39,931 nucleotides of DNA from assembly GCA_025765595.1 (NCBI GenBank), contig JAIVFH010000247.1:1-39931 (forward strand). The letters are read 5' to 3'. The notes beneath the pieces were generated by a model. The model was not told where the DNA came from. It worked only from the letters and a program-made list of their open reading frames with translations, and did no database searches. Below, in pieces: positions 21,540 to 31,777 of this stretch; the stretch's first letter is position 1, and each line of letters begins with the position of its first letter. The translations under genes were made by a program, and so were the position numbers. The stretch is from Obelidium mucronatum. Lineage: Eukaryota; Chytridiomycota; Chytridiomycetes; Chytridiales; Chytriomycetaceae.

Positions 21540-22046
21540 ATGCCCAAATTCACAACATTCACCGCTTTAAGCATCGCCGCTACCCTTTCATCGCTCGCGT
21601 CTGCACAACTAGTCTTACAACCACTTGTCGGAAACTCTGTCGGCGGTCCATGCGGAGGAGGAGGAAATTCTTCCACTTGCCAACCAAACCTTGACTGCCT
21701 CAACAACAAATGCCAACTCAAAGTGAGCTCCGTGGGTGGACCTTGTATGCAACCACAGCAATACCATTCAGCAGTCTGTGCATCTGGCCTCACCTGTGTT
21801 CCTGGAAAGTTTGTTGCTGGGGTTGGGGTTGTTGGATCCAACTGTCAAGCAAATGGTTCTACGTCAACGGGATTGACTGGTGGTGGTAGTGGTGCAAGTG
21901 GTGTATCGTCTGTTGTTTCTGTTGCCACGTTATCAGGTACTATGATGACGACGACGGCGGCTGCTTTGAAGACTTCTTCATCAGCAACCACAATATCATC
22001 AACGATCGGCGATATATTGACTACACTTGCGTGCATTTTCTTTTGA
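21540..22046 (+). CDS. Secreted two-module Cys-rich GPI-type protein
   Basis: 168 residues. Signal peptide MPKFTTFTALSIAATLSSLA followed by QLVLQPLVGNSVGGPCGGGG, TCQPNLDCLNNKCQLKVS, VGGPCMQP, HSAVCASGLTCVPG and VGSNCQ. A Gly/Ser/Thr-rich linker and hydrophobic end (GDILTTLACIFF) suggest a GPI anchor. It is closest to the next gene: the block around CQLKVS-x-VGGPC is nearly identical. Function is unknown. Confidence 0.82.
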   Translation: MPKFTTFTALSIAATLSSLASAQLVLQPLVGNSVGGPCGGGGNSSTCQPNLDCLNNKCQLKVSSVGGPCMQPQQYHSAVCASGLTCVPGKFVAGVGVVGSNCQANGSTSTGLTGGGSGASGVSSVVSVATLSGTMMTTTAAALKTSSSATTISSTIGDILTTLACIFF

Positions 22047-22174
22047 GATTCTCCAACCAAAGAAAAAAAACATGATTGCATTTATATCAGAAAAGGTCAA
22101 GAAAAGGTCATAGAAATCTAATTGGGGCTTGAATAGGTGGCGTACAACAAAAAAGATTAAAAAAACAAACAAAA

Positions 22175-22717
22175 ATGCAACCCATCATCGTCATAAGTAC
22201 ACTCACCTTGACATCACTCCTAACCAACGCCCAGCTCATCCGTCCACCCATCGGTCACGGACCCGGTGGAACATGCGGTTCGGTCCTTGAATACGATATC
22301 TGCGCACCCAACTTGGACTGTATGGATGGGATCTGTCAGTTGAAAGTAAGCAACGTCGGCGGTCCGTGTCAAGAACACCTTGTCGAATACTCTGCAGTTT
22401 GTGCACCTGGCTTGATTTGTGGCGGCGGGCATTTGGTTCCTGGTCAAGGGTTTATTGGAAAAACTTGTCAAGGAACGCCAGCTACAACAGCGGCGGGTGG
22501 TGGTGATCCAGAGTCTACTTTTGCGATGGGAGGATCAAGTCAAGCGACTATTGTTGCTTCCGCAGTTCCCACGACTACTACTGCTGTGGCTGTCCTTTCC
22601 AATGCTGCTGGAATCACCCAAGCCAATACTACTGCTACGACTAAAGCGTCTTCGTCGGCTGTCTTTACTGGGTTTCAATATTGGGAACTCCTGATGACAA
22701 TCATGTTATTACTGTGA
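22175..22717 (+). CDS. Secreted two-module Cys-rich GPI-type protein
   Basis: 180 residues. Signal peptide MQPIIVISTLTLTSLLTNA, then QLIRPPIGHGPGGTCGS, ICAPNLDCMDGICQLKVSNV, GGPCQEH, YSAVCAPGLICGGG, GFIGKTCQ, a Thr/Ala/Ser-rich linker and hydrophobic C-terminus (WELLMTIMLLL). It is the last member of the local cluster. As in its neighbours, two disulphide-type modules share the pattern G-G-x-C ... C-x-P-x-L-x-C ... C ... G-G-P-C ... S-A-V-C-x-x-G-L-x-C ... C. Confidence 0.82.
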   Translation: MQPIIVISTLTLTSLLTNAQLIRPPIGHGPGGTCGSVLEYDICAPNLDCMDGICQLKVSNVGGPCQEHLVEYSAVCAPGLICGGGHLVPGQGFIGKTCQGTPATTAAGGGDPESTFAMGGSSQATIVASAVPTTTTAVAVLSNAAGITQANTTATTKASSSAVFTGFQYWELLMTIMLLL

Positions 22718-23508
22718 GAGACTGAAAGTGCGGAATTTCAATTAATGTGCGGAATAAAAGACGTTGATCGTTCTTTCGTTTGCGTTTAGTGCCAACAGCT
22801 CTACAAATACCATGAGGACATAAAGGAAAAAGATACGCCATTACTTTTTCTCTTATTTTATGGAGGGGTGATTGCTTGCATGAAGAGAAGATGCACGGTT
22901 CGAATGGATAACGACTGGAGATATCCAAGGAACATTCTTCGAGTATAAATGGCAAAGTTGAAGCATGAAACTCTCCAAGCGATGATTCTTTTGCCGCCGT
23001 CGATTCTTTAGTTGGGAATCATGTCGTACTGAGATTCACTGATCCCAATGAATTATCGCGGCGCTCACTGATGCCTTTTAGTTATTCTGAGCTGTGCAGG
23101 GTGTGTTTTCGCCCCTTGTTGTTGGACTGGTTGCCTGTTGTACAATTTTTCCTCCACCGAGTCCTGTGAGCATCAACGGCCCCTCTGTCCATCCTCACCC
23201 CAACAACATCAGACAGCCATCATCGGAGCGGATTGCGGGCATCTCAGACAGGAATGCTATACATCAGATGGACCTGTTCAGGGCTGGGATGGGTTATACT
23301 TGAGCGAAGTGGATTAGGCATCTCAACACCAACACCTCATCAACCAGACAACTTAAAACGGGGCGAAACCATTCTTAACATGATCTTTGTTGATTCTGGA
23401 TATGCATCGGGATGGACTGTGAAAGAGAGGGGCACAGATATCATACGAATCCTTCAGACAGCATCATCTTCAACCGAATCACTAAAACAACGACTATTTA
23501 GACCACAA
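22718..23508. other. Region upstream of RPL9 with an SH3-like remnant
   Basis: Mostly non-coding. Between about 23330 and 23500 the frame that later becomes RPL9 exon 1 reads PDNLKRGETILNMIFVDSGY followed by ASGWTVKERG, which resembles the middle of a fungal SH3 domain (PDEL-x-L-x-x-G-D ... DDGWA-x-G). No ALYDY start or proline-pocket Pro-x-x-Tyr end is visible. A separate frame at 23094 has a hydrophobic patch and a Pro-rich stretch. This may be a decayed SH3 gene or chance. The RPL9 promoter must lie here. Confidence 0.35.
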
Positions 23509-24138
23509 ATGAAGACCATTGTTCAAGAGAAGGAACTCATTGTCCCAGACAACGGTTAGTTCATATTCAGACCATATCTACTTATCGTAAATGCTGACGT
23601 ATAACTCTCATCAGTCACCGTTGAGATCAAGGCCCGTCAGGTCCGTGTTAAGGGACCACGTGGAACCCTCCAAAAGGCCTTCAACCACGTCGACTTTGAG
23701 TGCAACAAGGTTGGACCAAAGAAGTACATTATCCGTGTGTGGTCTGCTGGTCGCAAGCACTCTGCCTGTATCCGTACCATCACCTCCAGAATCGAGAACA
23801 TGATCACCGGAGTCACCAAAGGATTCGAATACAAGATGCGTTTCGTCTACGCGCACTTCCCCATCAACGTCAACATCTCTGATGACTCCAAGAACGTTGA
23901 AGTCCGTAACTTCGTTGGACAAAAGGTTGTCATGAAGGTTGCCATGTTGGATGGTGTCACTGTCTCCCACTCTGCCAACCAAAAGGATGAAATCACCATT
24001 ATCGGAAACGATATCGAAATGGTTTCTCAATCTGCTGCCCAAATCCAACAATCTACTCGTGTGAGAAACAAGGATATCCGTAAGTTCTTGGACGGTATCT
24101 ACGTTTCTGAGAAGGGACACATCGTCAAGGACAACTAA
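23509..24138 (+). CDS. RPL9: 60S ribosomal protein L9 (uL6 family)
   Basis: Exons 23509-23554 and 23615-24138 join (phase 1, donor GTTAGT) to 189 residues, the usual length of eukaryotic L9. The N-terminus MKTIVQEKELIVPDN leads into VTVEIKARQVRVKGPRGTL, the conserved first uL6 repeat. Later landmarks are NHVDFE, MRFVYAHFPINVNI, VEVRNFVGQK and the C-terminal IRKFLDGIYVSEKG. It is a structural component of the large cytosolic ribosomal subunit near the sarcin-ricin loop and factor-binding region. The intron shortly after the start codon is common in fungal ribosomal protein genes. Codon use is more biased than in the neighbours, as expected for a highly expressed gene. Confidence 0.97.
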
Positions 24139-24365
24139 ATTGTCGAAACTTGTAACTTTTGGCCTTTTTGTTTTCTCTCGTCGGCTTTGTTTTCCTTTGT
24201 GGGGAGGGAAGTTTTGAGGGAGAACGGGGCCAGTGAGAACGTGGGATTATAATACACGAACCATTTTTGTCTTTGCTATTATTATAACTCGCGTTATTTA
24301 TTTGGTTCCTCATTTTCATTACCATCTTTAAAAGCACCCCCTTAAACTCTGAAAAAAAGAGCGTC

Positions 24366-25707
24366 ATGTCAAACGCGTCAACGTACAGCTGGCTTCCGCT
24401 AGCCGGACCCAAATCAACTGAGTCCAATTCAGAAGCTGCCAAGGGAAAGCGATCGTTGAAGCTTTGGTCGCTTGGTTCTCCTTCTTCATTGGCCAGCACA
24501 TCATCAGCACCATCATCAACTACCCCATCCACACATCCTCGGTTTGCAGACATAATAAAGGGCATGTCTCTCAAGAGATCCCGCCCCTTGTCTGCGTCAT
24601 CGACCGGTTCAACAAGCCTGGATCATCTACATCTCAATCGCACAACAAGTCTTCCGATCCCTGCAAAGCCCTTGTCTCTGGAAAACTCCAACAACAATCA
24701 ATCTAGCACGATCGCGCAATCAATAGAACCCCCGAAATTCACGCGATCACTCTCTACAAGCTCGATGCATAGCCAAAAGACTTTATTAGGGTCTGTTCAT
24801 CGAGTAACATCCCTTCCCTTATTATCTTCCCCACCTCGTAACAAACAAACTTCATTACCACCACTACCGCTTCACCAACAACAACAACGAAACCAGCAGC
24901 AGCAGCAACAACAACAACCCCAACAGCTCGGGCTTCACAGACCTGGTTTCGCTTCGTGGCTCTCTGAAGAAATAACAAGAGATCCAGAGTTGGCTCTCAA
25001 CCCAAAGCTTAGCAACAAAAGCAACAACAACAACATCCAAAAGGATTTGAATGCAGACATACAGCAAGTAGTTGATGCGTCGTCGTCGAAATCGAGCCCG
25101 TTTCTATTTACCCGTGGGTTGCAGCGAACGCGATCTTTCTATCGACGTGTTGTAATTCAAGTATCTGATGGAAGTACGACCCCTGAACTTGGCCCCGATT
25201 CTGATGAGAGTGAAATCGAAGAAGAGGAGGAGGAGGCCGGATGCAATGAGGATAGTGACGACGACGATGAAGCAAAAGACATTGGGTTGTGTTTATTCGA
25301 TGCGATTACAGAGGAGCGTCCTTCGTTTGAACAAATCATGCAAATGGATCGTGAGTTTCAAGATAAAGTCGCGTTGCGGGTGGCTGCAGCGGAAGGGCGA
25401 ACATCACCATCAGCAGGGAATGAGAAACGGAGACTGGTTCCTCCAAGAATTGAGCGCTCATTTTCGTTGCCTTTGGCGAATGACTTGGAAATGTGGTTGG
25501 TTGATCAAATTTGTAAGTTAATCTTTTATAATTAGGCTCTTGTTATAATTATTGTTCGGATCTGATTCCTCCCTTTTTTTTAAAAAAAAACAAGATACTG
25601 TTTCGTATCAAAAACTCAATCAAGGGCGTCGGCCGTTGGCAGATGAGGTTGTTGTTTCAAATTTGATAAAGGCTTTGGCCGTGAGATTCCCCGTGTTGAT
25701 AAGATAA
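24366..25707 (+). CDS. Tandem tail-motif family, member 1 (largest N-region)
   Basis: Exons 24366-25512 and 25595-25707 join at phase 1 to 419 residues. This gene opens the array. It begins MSNASTYSWLPLAG and has a basic/aromatic piece (GKRSLKLWSLGS). A long Ser-rich, Gln-rich centre contains repeated R-x-x-S-x-P sites (RTTSLP, RVTSLP, RSFSLP), and a highly acidic block (SDESEIEEEEEEAG) follows. The last exon encodes TVSYQKLNQGRRPLADEVVV then SNLIKAL, the family tail. No enzymatic motif is visible. The protein is largely disordered and probably an adaptor or scaffold; function is unknown. Confidence 0.8.
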
Positions 25708-26075
25708 ATAAACTTGTATTTTACTCATGTACATTCGGCGGGGTTTTGTTCCGTACTGGTGGATCTGTATTACTTAAGTTCGAAGTCTGAAGAGACACAT
25801 TGTTAATTTGGTGTTGCTTTTTGCCGTTATGAGTATGTGAAGACGTCTTTCTTCTGCTGTGGTCCTTCAGGTTCTCATAACTTGCCTCTCAAGCGTTACT
25901 AACATCACAAAAGCCGCATCGTGAATATGTCACGATATTCTCATTCTTCAGTCATCGTTTTTGTGCAAATGATCCGGATATTAAGAGTTGATTAAAAAAT
26001 GTCCCAATTCCGTAAATTAACAAGTCTCCGCAACTGCCACAAACAAAAACCAAGAAAACCCCCAAAGTTGAAGCG
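25708..26075. other. Intergenic region, array members 1-2
   Basis: 368 nt with an AATAAA overlapping the end of the preceding gene (around 25706) and AT-rich sequence. A short in-phase ATG at 25999 opens a different frame with no family resemblance. Nothing else is recognised. Confidence 0.4.
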
Positions 26076-27113
26076 ATGGCAAGCTCAGTGCCCAATCCCG
26101 TGGCGCTTTCTCCCACACCGAGCCAAAAAGGAGCCTCTGCCTTCTCCTTCATCAAGACCATCTTTTCTCTGGGAATCCGGCGAAAACAAACAGCAGAAGT
26201 CCGCCCGCCAACACCAATCAGTAGTGCAATCAACACAACCATCTTACCACCCCGCCGCGAAACCAGTCTACAAGATGTGAAACGTTGGTCCAGTTCGCCA
26301 CCCAAAATCTCTGTCTCCAGGCGAAGCACCTCTTTACTGGAGGCCAAATCTGTTTGGTCAAAAGATGATCCCCAGCAAGATCCAGAAACAAACCCTTCTG
26401 CAAAATTATCAAAGTCCTTGAAACAGCGAGTCAAAAAAAGCACCAGCTGGCATTCCTTTTCTTCCGAAAACAACAACACTATAATGAAGTCAAAGCTATC
26501 GTTTTCGGATTCCACGGACTTCGAACGAAGAATGCTTGAGACATTGGGCGACACTGATATCCTGACTTCTTCATCGTCGATGCTGTCTGGAACTGACCAG
26601 AGAGAAAAAAAAACACGTGATTCTGGAGTGTTTGATATTGATTTAGTGCAAGAGCCACTTTCCATGAAAACGTCCACATCTAGTGATTTATCAAGGGATG
26701 GTAGTTTGGAGGAGAGGAGTCGCAGCGCAATTGATGCGGAGCGATTGGAGACTGTTTTATCGGAAAAGGAGATTCTTGCGTTTTCAAAGCCATGGTCGGC
26801 CACCGAGAAGGATGTGACGGAAGTTTTCAGCAACAACCCAAGGACTTCTCCAAATCCTTATCAGCATTTTAAGCGACCAGGGTCCGAAGATAGTAACCGA
26901 AGTAAAATGGGTCCCAAAGAAGGAGAATCGTTTCCCCAATATATTGGTGGGTGTTATTCTTTTTTTGTTGCTACGGGGTTTTAATTCAGCGTTGCAGACC
27001 GCGTTTCTATGAAGAAACTTGGAGATCCAGGGCGTCCTTTATACCAGCAAGTTCAGATATCAAACGTGATTGAACAAGTTCATTTCCTGCAATACGTGTA
27101 TTGTCAGTTTTAA
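26076..27113 (+). CDS. Tandem tail-motif family, member 2
   Basis: Exons 26076-26946 and 26998-27113 join at phase 1 (51-nt intron) to 328 residues. The N-terminus MASSVPNPVALSPTPSQKG leads into FSFIKTIFSLGIRRK, similar to the copy at 28719. The centre is Ser/Lys-rich, with a RDSGVFDIDL motif and DAERLETVLSEKEILAFSKP, both shared with members 3 and 4. The last exon encodes DRVSMKKLGDPGRPLYQQVQ then ISNVIEQV. No known domain. The start is fixed by homology with member 4. Confidence 0.85.
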
Positions 27114-27392
27114 GGCTACTTCCGCTCATTTATTTTGTACCTTTATTTCCCTGCCAACCGAAGTAAGAACGCGCCAGTAAATAGATGGTAAATAGATATA
27201 CATTCGATCTTTGATTAGAAAAAAATACATGGAAATTAGATCGTGATTTACAATCGCTTGGATTTTTGGATGTTTTGATTATCGTAATGAGTTGGTTGAA
27301 ATGCTTACAAGGGTGGAGGGGCACAAATTGTCCCAAAAAAAAAGAACTTGAGACAGAAGGCCCATCAGTCAAAGAGCCGTCTACTTTAAGCT

Positions 27393-28330
27393 ATGCCAAG
27401 AAACTCCCTCGACTCCATTCGGTTCACCCCGACAGCCACGCTAAAGGCAATGTTTTCAGTAAGCAGTTTGAGCAGAAAACAGCAACCCGAACCACCCAAG
27501 GTTGTACAAATTCCCACCAGAAGCAATAATTTCAAGGATTTAAAGGAAATGTGGTCTTCTAAGCAGAGCGAACCTCTTGCACCCATTGCTTCCGCCATTG
27601 CCCCTGCTGCTGTGTCTTCATTGCAAGACAACATTGACGAAGGAATCTATGGACCGCCACCTGTTCGACCGCGAACAAGACGTGCATCCGCATCCACACA
27701 TGAAGTTATAACGGCACATCCTTCTTCAACCCCGTCCTTTGATGCAATTCCAGAGGAGTCTCCAGAACCAGAGTTTATTGAAGATGCCGAAAGCGTGGAA
27801 AGCGACCACTCCTTTGACAGTGAAGACGAATCGCTGCCCTCGAAACACAGCCGCGACTCTGGTATTTATGATCTGGACAATTCCTACAAGGGCACGCCGT
27901 CACCCCCAAGGTCACCAACAATTGACGAGTTGGAGGCAGTGGAGACAAAAGAGGAGGATGAAGCACGGGAGAGGCGGACAGCGCTGGAGGCTGAGCGGCT
28001 GCAGTTTATGATTTCCGAAGAAGAAGCGCGCGCGTTTGAGGATTCATTTTCTCAGTTCTTGAACCGTCAAATGCCAGCTCCACCGAAAGGGGGACGGAAA
28101 CTACCCCCACAAAGGCACAAGCTTAGCGCCGAAGATTTTTGCTCTTATATGAGTTGAGTAGTGTGCGCGAGGGTGTGGGAGGTTGGTGACTAACATCATC
28201 GTATCGTCTTCTAGAATACGTATCATGCAAGAAATTGGAGCGCCCACGCCCCATGTTTGAGCAAGTCTTGATTTCAAACTTGATCGACAAGGTTCAGCAT
28301 TCGGAATTCTGTTACTGGCCCCTATTGTAA
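27393..28330 (+). CDS. Tandem tail-motif family, member 3
   Basis: Exons 27393-28152 and 28215-28330 join at phase 1 to 291 residues. The N-terminus has SIRFTPTATLKAMFSVSSLS and a second conserved piece, NNFKDLKEMWSSK (SSFADLRSAWTSK in member 4). An acidic Ser-rich centre follows, then RDSGIYDLDN and EAERLQFMISEEEARAFEDS. The last exon reads YVSCKKLERPRPMFEQVLIS then NLIDKV. The donor is GTTGAG, weaker than the GTAAGT of neighbours; an in-frame TGA directly behind it supports the intron. Confidence 0.83.
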
Positions 28331-28718
28331 AAAAGAAAAAGAAAAGGACAGCGATGACGAAGATGTTTATTATTTTTCCAGCAGCCATTTGAAGATAGAA
28401 ATGAAGATAGAAAGTTGGCTGTATAATGTTTTTTTTGTCGTTTACGTCATCCGTTTCATATATGTCGGCCTTTACGTAAAAAAGGCCTGTCAGTCCATCT
28501 CCACAGTCGTCTCCACGGTCTGTGATACTGTGGCTAAAATAATATGTCTAAGCGTCTTTGCTGGCTTCTAATGGCATCCGCATGATCTCGCTCCTTGCAT
28601 GAATCGGAAGTTGTCCTCAAAACTCAGTGCGCCAAAAAAGGCCTCTTAAATTTAATCACACTGGTGCCCAAACATTTGGCCTTTCAAATCAAATAAGAAA
28701 ATCTTCGACATTATCAGC
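28331..28718. other. Intergenic region, array members 3-4
   Basis: 388 nt. A 60-codon frame at 28389 (hydrophobic, YNVFFVVYVIRFIYVGLYV) shows no family motif, and I do not support it as a gene. No repeats recognised. Confidence 0.4.
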
Positions 28719-29547
28719 ATGCCCGTCAGCGCACCCAATCCCGTTTCCTTGACGCCAACGAACACTCCCGCATCGCCCATTTCGCATCTCAAGGCTCTCT
28801 TTGGCGCAAAGCCGCAGCGGAGCCCTGGCCGAGAGTCGCAGATTGCAAAGAAGAGTTCAAGCTTTGCAGACCTCCGCAGCGCCTGGACCTCAAAGCATGG
28901 CGACAGCAAGGCTGGCGGCTCCTTGAAACTGGCCAAGAAGCCGAGGCGGGAACGACGGCCGTCGGCATTGGCCACTCACAGCTTGCCGGCAGAACGGGCC
29001 AGCGAGGACAACGAGTTCATTCAGCAGCTGGGTGATGTTCAGATGTCTGGAGACACAAAGCCGAAAAACCAAAGAGACTCGGGGGTCTTTGACGTTGACG
29101 TTCTCTACAACCAACCTCATCCGGGCGTCACAACCACCCCCTTCACTGATCCTGAATCGGACTCGCAGGAAGAATCGCTTTCGGAATCAGTACCTGTCAA
29201 GTTATCAGAGGCAGAAATCCAAGCTCTCACGAAAGCTTTTTCTTTATTGATGGGCCCACCTCCTGCTGGCCCCATGCACAAGTCACCGTCTCGTTTTTCG
29301 AAGCGACCAGTCACTCAATTCTATGGACCTCTTCCGGGCGAAGACCATGTCCAGTTCATCAGTAAGTATAGCGTGTTATTATTGCGACAAATTGGATAAT
29401 TTTTGGCTTACCAATCTGTTATCAGATCGCATTTCATACCAAAAGCTGTCACATCGACTACCGCTCTATCAACACGTTCATATCGCAAATTTGCTTCATC
29501 AAATTCAGTTTTCTCAAACGTATTATTACTCGCCATACACCGCTTGA
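28719..29547 (+). CDS. Tandem tail-motif family, member 4
   Basis: Exons 28719-29361 and 29426-29547 join at phase 1 (donor GTAAGT) to 254 residues. It begins MPVSAPNPVSLTPTNTPASP then ISHLKALFGAKPQR, close to member 2, followed by SSFADLRSAWTSKHGD close to member 3. The RDSGVFDVDV motif and the helix VKLSEAEIQALTKAFSLLMG are conserved with members 2, 3 and 11. The last exon encodes NRISYQKLSHRLPLYQHVHI then ANLLHQIQ. It is a clean reference copy of the first subfamily. Confidence 0.85.
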
Positions 29548-29866
29548 GTGTTTCTTCTTTCTGTGTTATCTCAATTACTGGCACAGAGACTTCTCCCTCT
29601 CCCCCTCCTTTTTTTTTATAATGCACCATCGTACTGCTTTCCTTTTTTTCAAGCCTCTTTTTTTCAGTTGGGAGCAACAAAGAATAGACCACATCATCAT
29701 CAAAATCGCAATCAAATCGGACCCTCAACGGTGATCCCTTTCCGAAGCGTGAAAGACGAGCTCGCAATAGCGATGATGTCATTAATTTGCCGAAACCTAA
29801 ACGAAAAAAATCTACTTCTGAAACAAAGCCCCCGTTCACCCACACATTTCACTGGAAGACGACGAT
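29548..29866. other. Intergenic region, array members 4-5
   Basis: 319 nt containing pyrimidine-rich runs (about 29610-29670). Open frames here overlap member 5 in other frames and show no family motifs. Confidence 0.4.
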
Positions 29867-30538
29867 ATGGTGTCCTATTCCAACAGAAATATGCATCCTG
29901 CTCACCAGGCGGGCGGGTCCAATGCCATATCTATCTGGTGGTCAAGTTTCGGAGGTAGCAAAGATGATGAAACACAGTTATCCCTGCATCAAGCAGAAAA
30001 TTGGATGCAGCCATCAGATAACGATCTTCTCACTGAGCTTCTGAGTCGATCAATGGTTATGACACAAGAACCCACAACGATGGTTGGAGGAAACACTTCC
30101 AAATTTAGCGGGATTCTTGAAGTCGAAGTTGACCAACAGCCGTCACTGGATGATTGGAATTGCATACCTAGGTCAACATCAGACCTTAATGAAATGGATA
30201 TAGATGAAACACATGATTTGGACTTTTCTGGATCATCACAGGAGCTCGAGAGTCGGTTGGCAAGTCTTTTGCAGCCCGTTCGATCACATTCGCCAAGTTC
30301 TCTCTTTGATCGACAATCGAATTACTTGTTACGTGAGTTGTGTCTCTACACTGATTATCACGTTCTGTCTTTGTGCTTGGTTCTGATTTCTTTGATTTTT
30401 ATGGGTTGTACTTTAGACGCAATCTCTCGACGAAAGCTCAACCAGTTACAAAGACCTTTATCGCAACAAGTTCATATTTCTAATTTACTCTCGCGATTGC
30501 AGTTTTTTAGTGGTCCAGTGTACTCCTACACTCTGTAG
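29867..30538 (+). CDS. Tandem tail-motif family, member 5
   Basis: Exons 29867-30332 and 30417-30538 join at phase 1 to 195 residues. The intron (84 nt, GTGAGT...TTTAG) is a multiple of three without an in-frame stop, so retention would give 223 residues with a hydrophobic insert. The N-terminal motif is NAISIWWSSFGGSKDDET; the centre is acidic (MDIDETHDLDFSG). The last exon gives HAISRRKLNQLQRPLSQQVH then ISNLLSRL. The start could also be the second ATG (29891). Confidence 0.78.
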   Translation: MVSYSNRNMHPAHQAGGSNAISIWWSSFGGSKDDETQLSLHQAENWMQPSDNDLLTELLSRSMVMTQEPTTMVGGNTSKFSGILEVEVDQQPSLDDWNCIPRSTSDLNEMDIDETHDLDFSGSSQELESRLASLLQPVRSHSPSSLFDRQSNYLLRELCLYTDYHVLSLCLVLISLIFMGCTLDAISRRKLNQLQRPLSQQVHISNLLSRLQFFSGPVYSYTL

Positions 30539-30749
30539 GGGCTCAGATTGTCATAAGTTCATCTTTTTCAGCCCTCTTGAAATAAATCAGTAATTCTATC
30601 TCATTCGAATTTCTTTTGGGATAGCTATGGTTGGGAAGAGACTAAAAATGATAAGTCAGAGTTTGTGGCTCACCGAAAAAAAGCCAAGCACTGCCAATTT
30701 CTTATCATCCAAAACTATACGGAAAACCCTCACCATCCCCGCCGTCCAT

Positions 30750-31427
30750 ATGCCGATAGCATTCACCCGCAGTCTTTCTCTACCAGTGGCATCTTCTGGA
30801 TCCAAGCCAAAGGGGATCGCCAAGATGAAGGCCTTTTGGTCAACTGGATCAAAGGATTCAAAACCACAATCGTCCTCCGATTCATTATTGACATCACCAT
30901 CATCCAAAAGAAAAACACCCCCACCGGCCAATACCAAACCTGATCAACATCCAAACACCGACGTCAGATCGAGCCATGACACTAACCCGCTCGTCAAACC
31001 CGATCGGACTCGGTTAAGTGTCAGTTTAGACTCTGACATCAAGACGGAAGGACGACTCAAAGCCTTCCTCAAAAGCCCTGCTTTCCAAAAGTCTCGTTCA
31101 ATGTTTGATGATTCGGAATTGTTTTCCGAAGGCAGGAGTAATAAGGATTTGTTGCGGGAAAAACGATACTCATTGCAAGACTTGACGACATCCGCGAAAG
31201 TAAAAGCGACCCTGGAAGTAAAAAAAGCAATGAAAGGATTCGCGTCAGAATATAAACGAAAATACCTTGGTAACTCCTGCTTTTGTTTTGCGTCATTCAC
31301 GTGTCTAAGCCTCACTCAACAACAATAACCTAAAATAGCTCAAATATCGTATGAAAAGTTGGAAAAAAAGAGACCTTTATACCAACAGCTTCTTGTCGCA
31401 AACTTGATTGTTGACTTCTTGGTTTAA
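30750..31427 (+). CDS. Tandem tail-motif family, member 6
   Basis: Exons 30750-31269 and 31339-31427 join at phase 1 to 202 residues. The start is chosen at MPIAFTRSLSLPVASS because member 9 begins MPTALVRTASEPVPP. An in-frame ATG at 30627 would add 41 residues. Both starts are followed by an R-x-x-S-x-P site and then KGIAKMKAFWSTGSKDSK. The centre has TRLSVSLDSDIKTEGRLKAF, the second-subfamily core. The last exon encodes AQISYEKLEKKRPLYQQLLV then ANLIVDFLV. Function unknown. Confidence 0.82.
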
Positions 31428-31777
31428 CGTTTTTTCCCTACATCGGTTTTTGTTTTTCCAATCCAGTTGGCCCGACCCATCCCCAGTATATTAAAGTAAA
31501 TAAAGTGTATACATATGTATAAAATAAATGTGTTCTAAACATGATGTAAATCACGTGTTGGTCAGTTTTTAAGGGTTGAAGAATAGCCACAGTTAATCCG
31601 ATTTCGTTGCCTGAACACTATTTTGAGCACTAATCAAAGTCCACAGCCAATCAGCCTCTTTGTTATGCATACTGTAGTTTAAGAACAAAAGCAAGGGGCT
31701 TGACTCCCCAGTTGAGCACCAGTAATATTTGAGATAAATAATAAAAAAAAAAGATCCAAAGAACCAAAAACCCCGAA
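31428..31777. other. Intergenic region, array members 6-7
   Basis: 350 nt, AT-rich, with AAATAAAG and AAATAAATG polyadenylation-like signals around 31495-31530. No gene recognised; a minus-strand frame of 82 codons overlaps the start of the next gene and lacks support. Confidence 0.4.
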
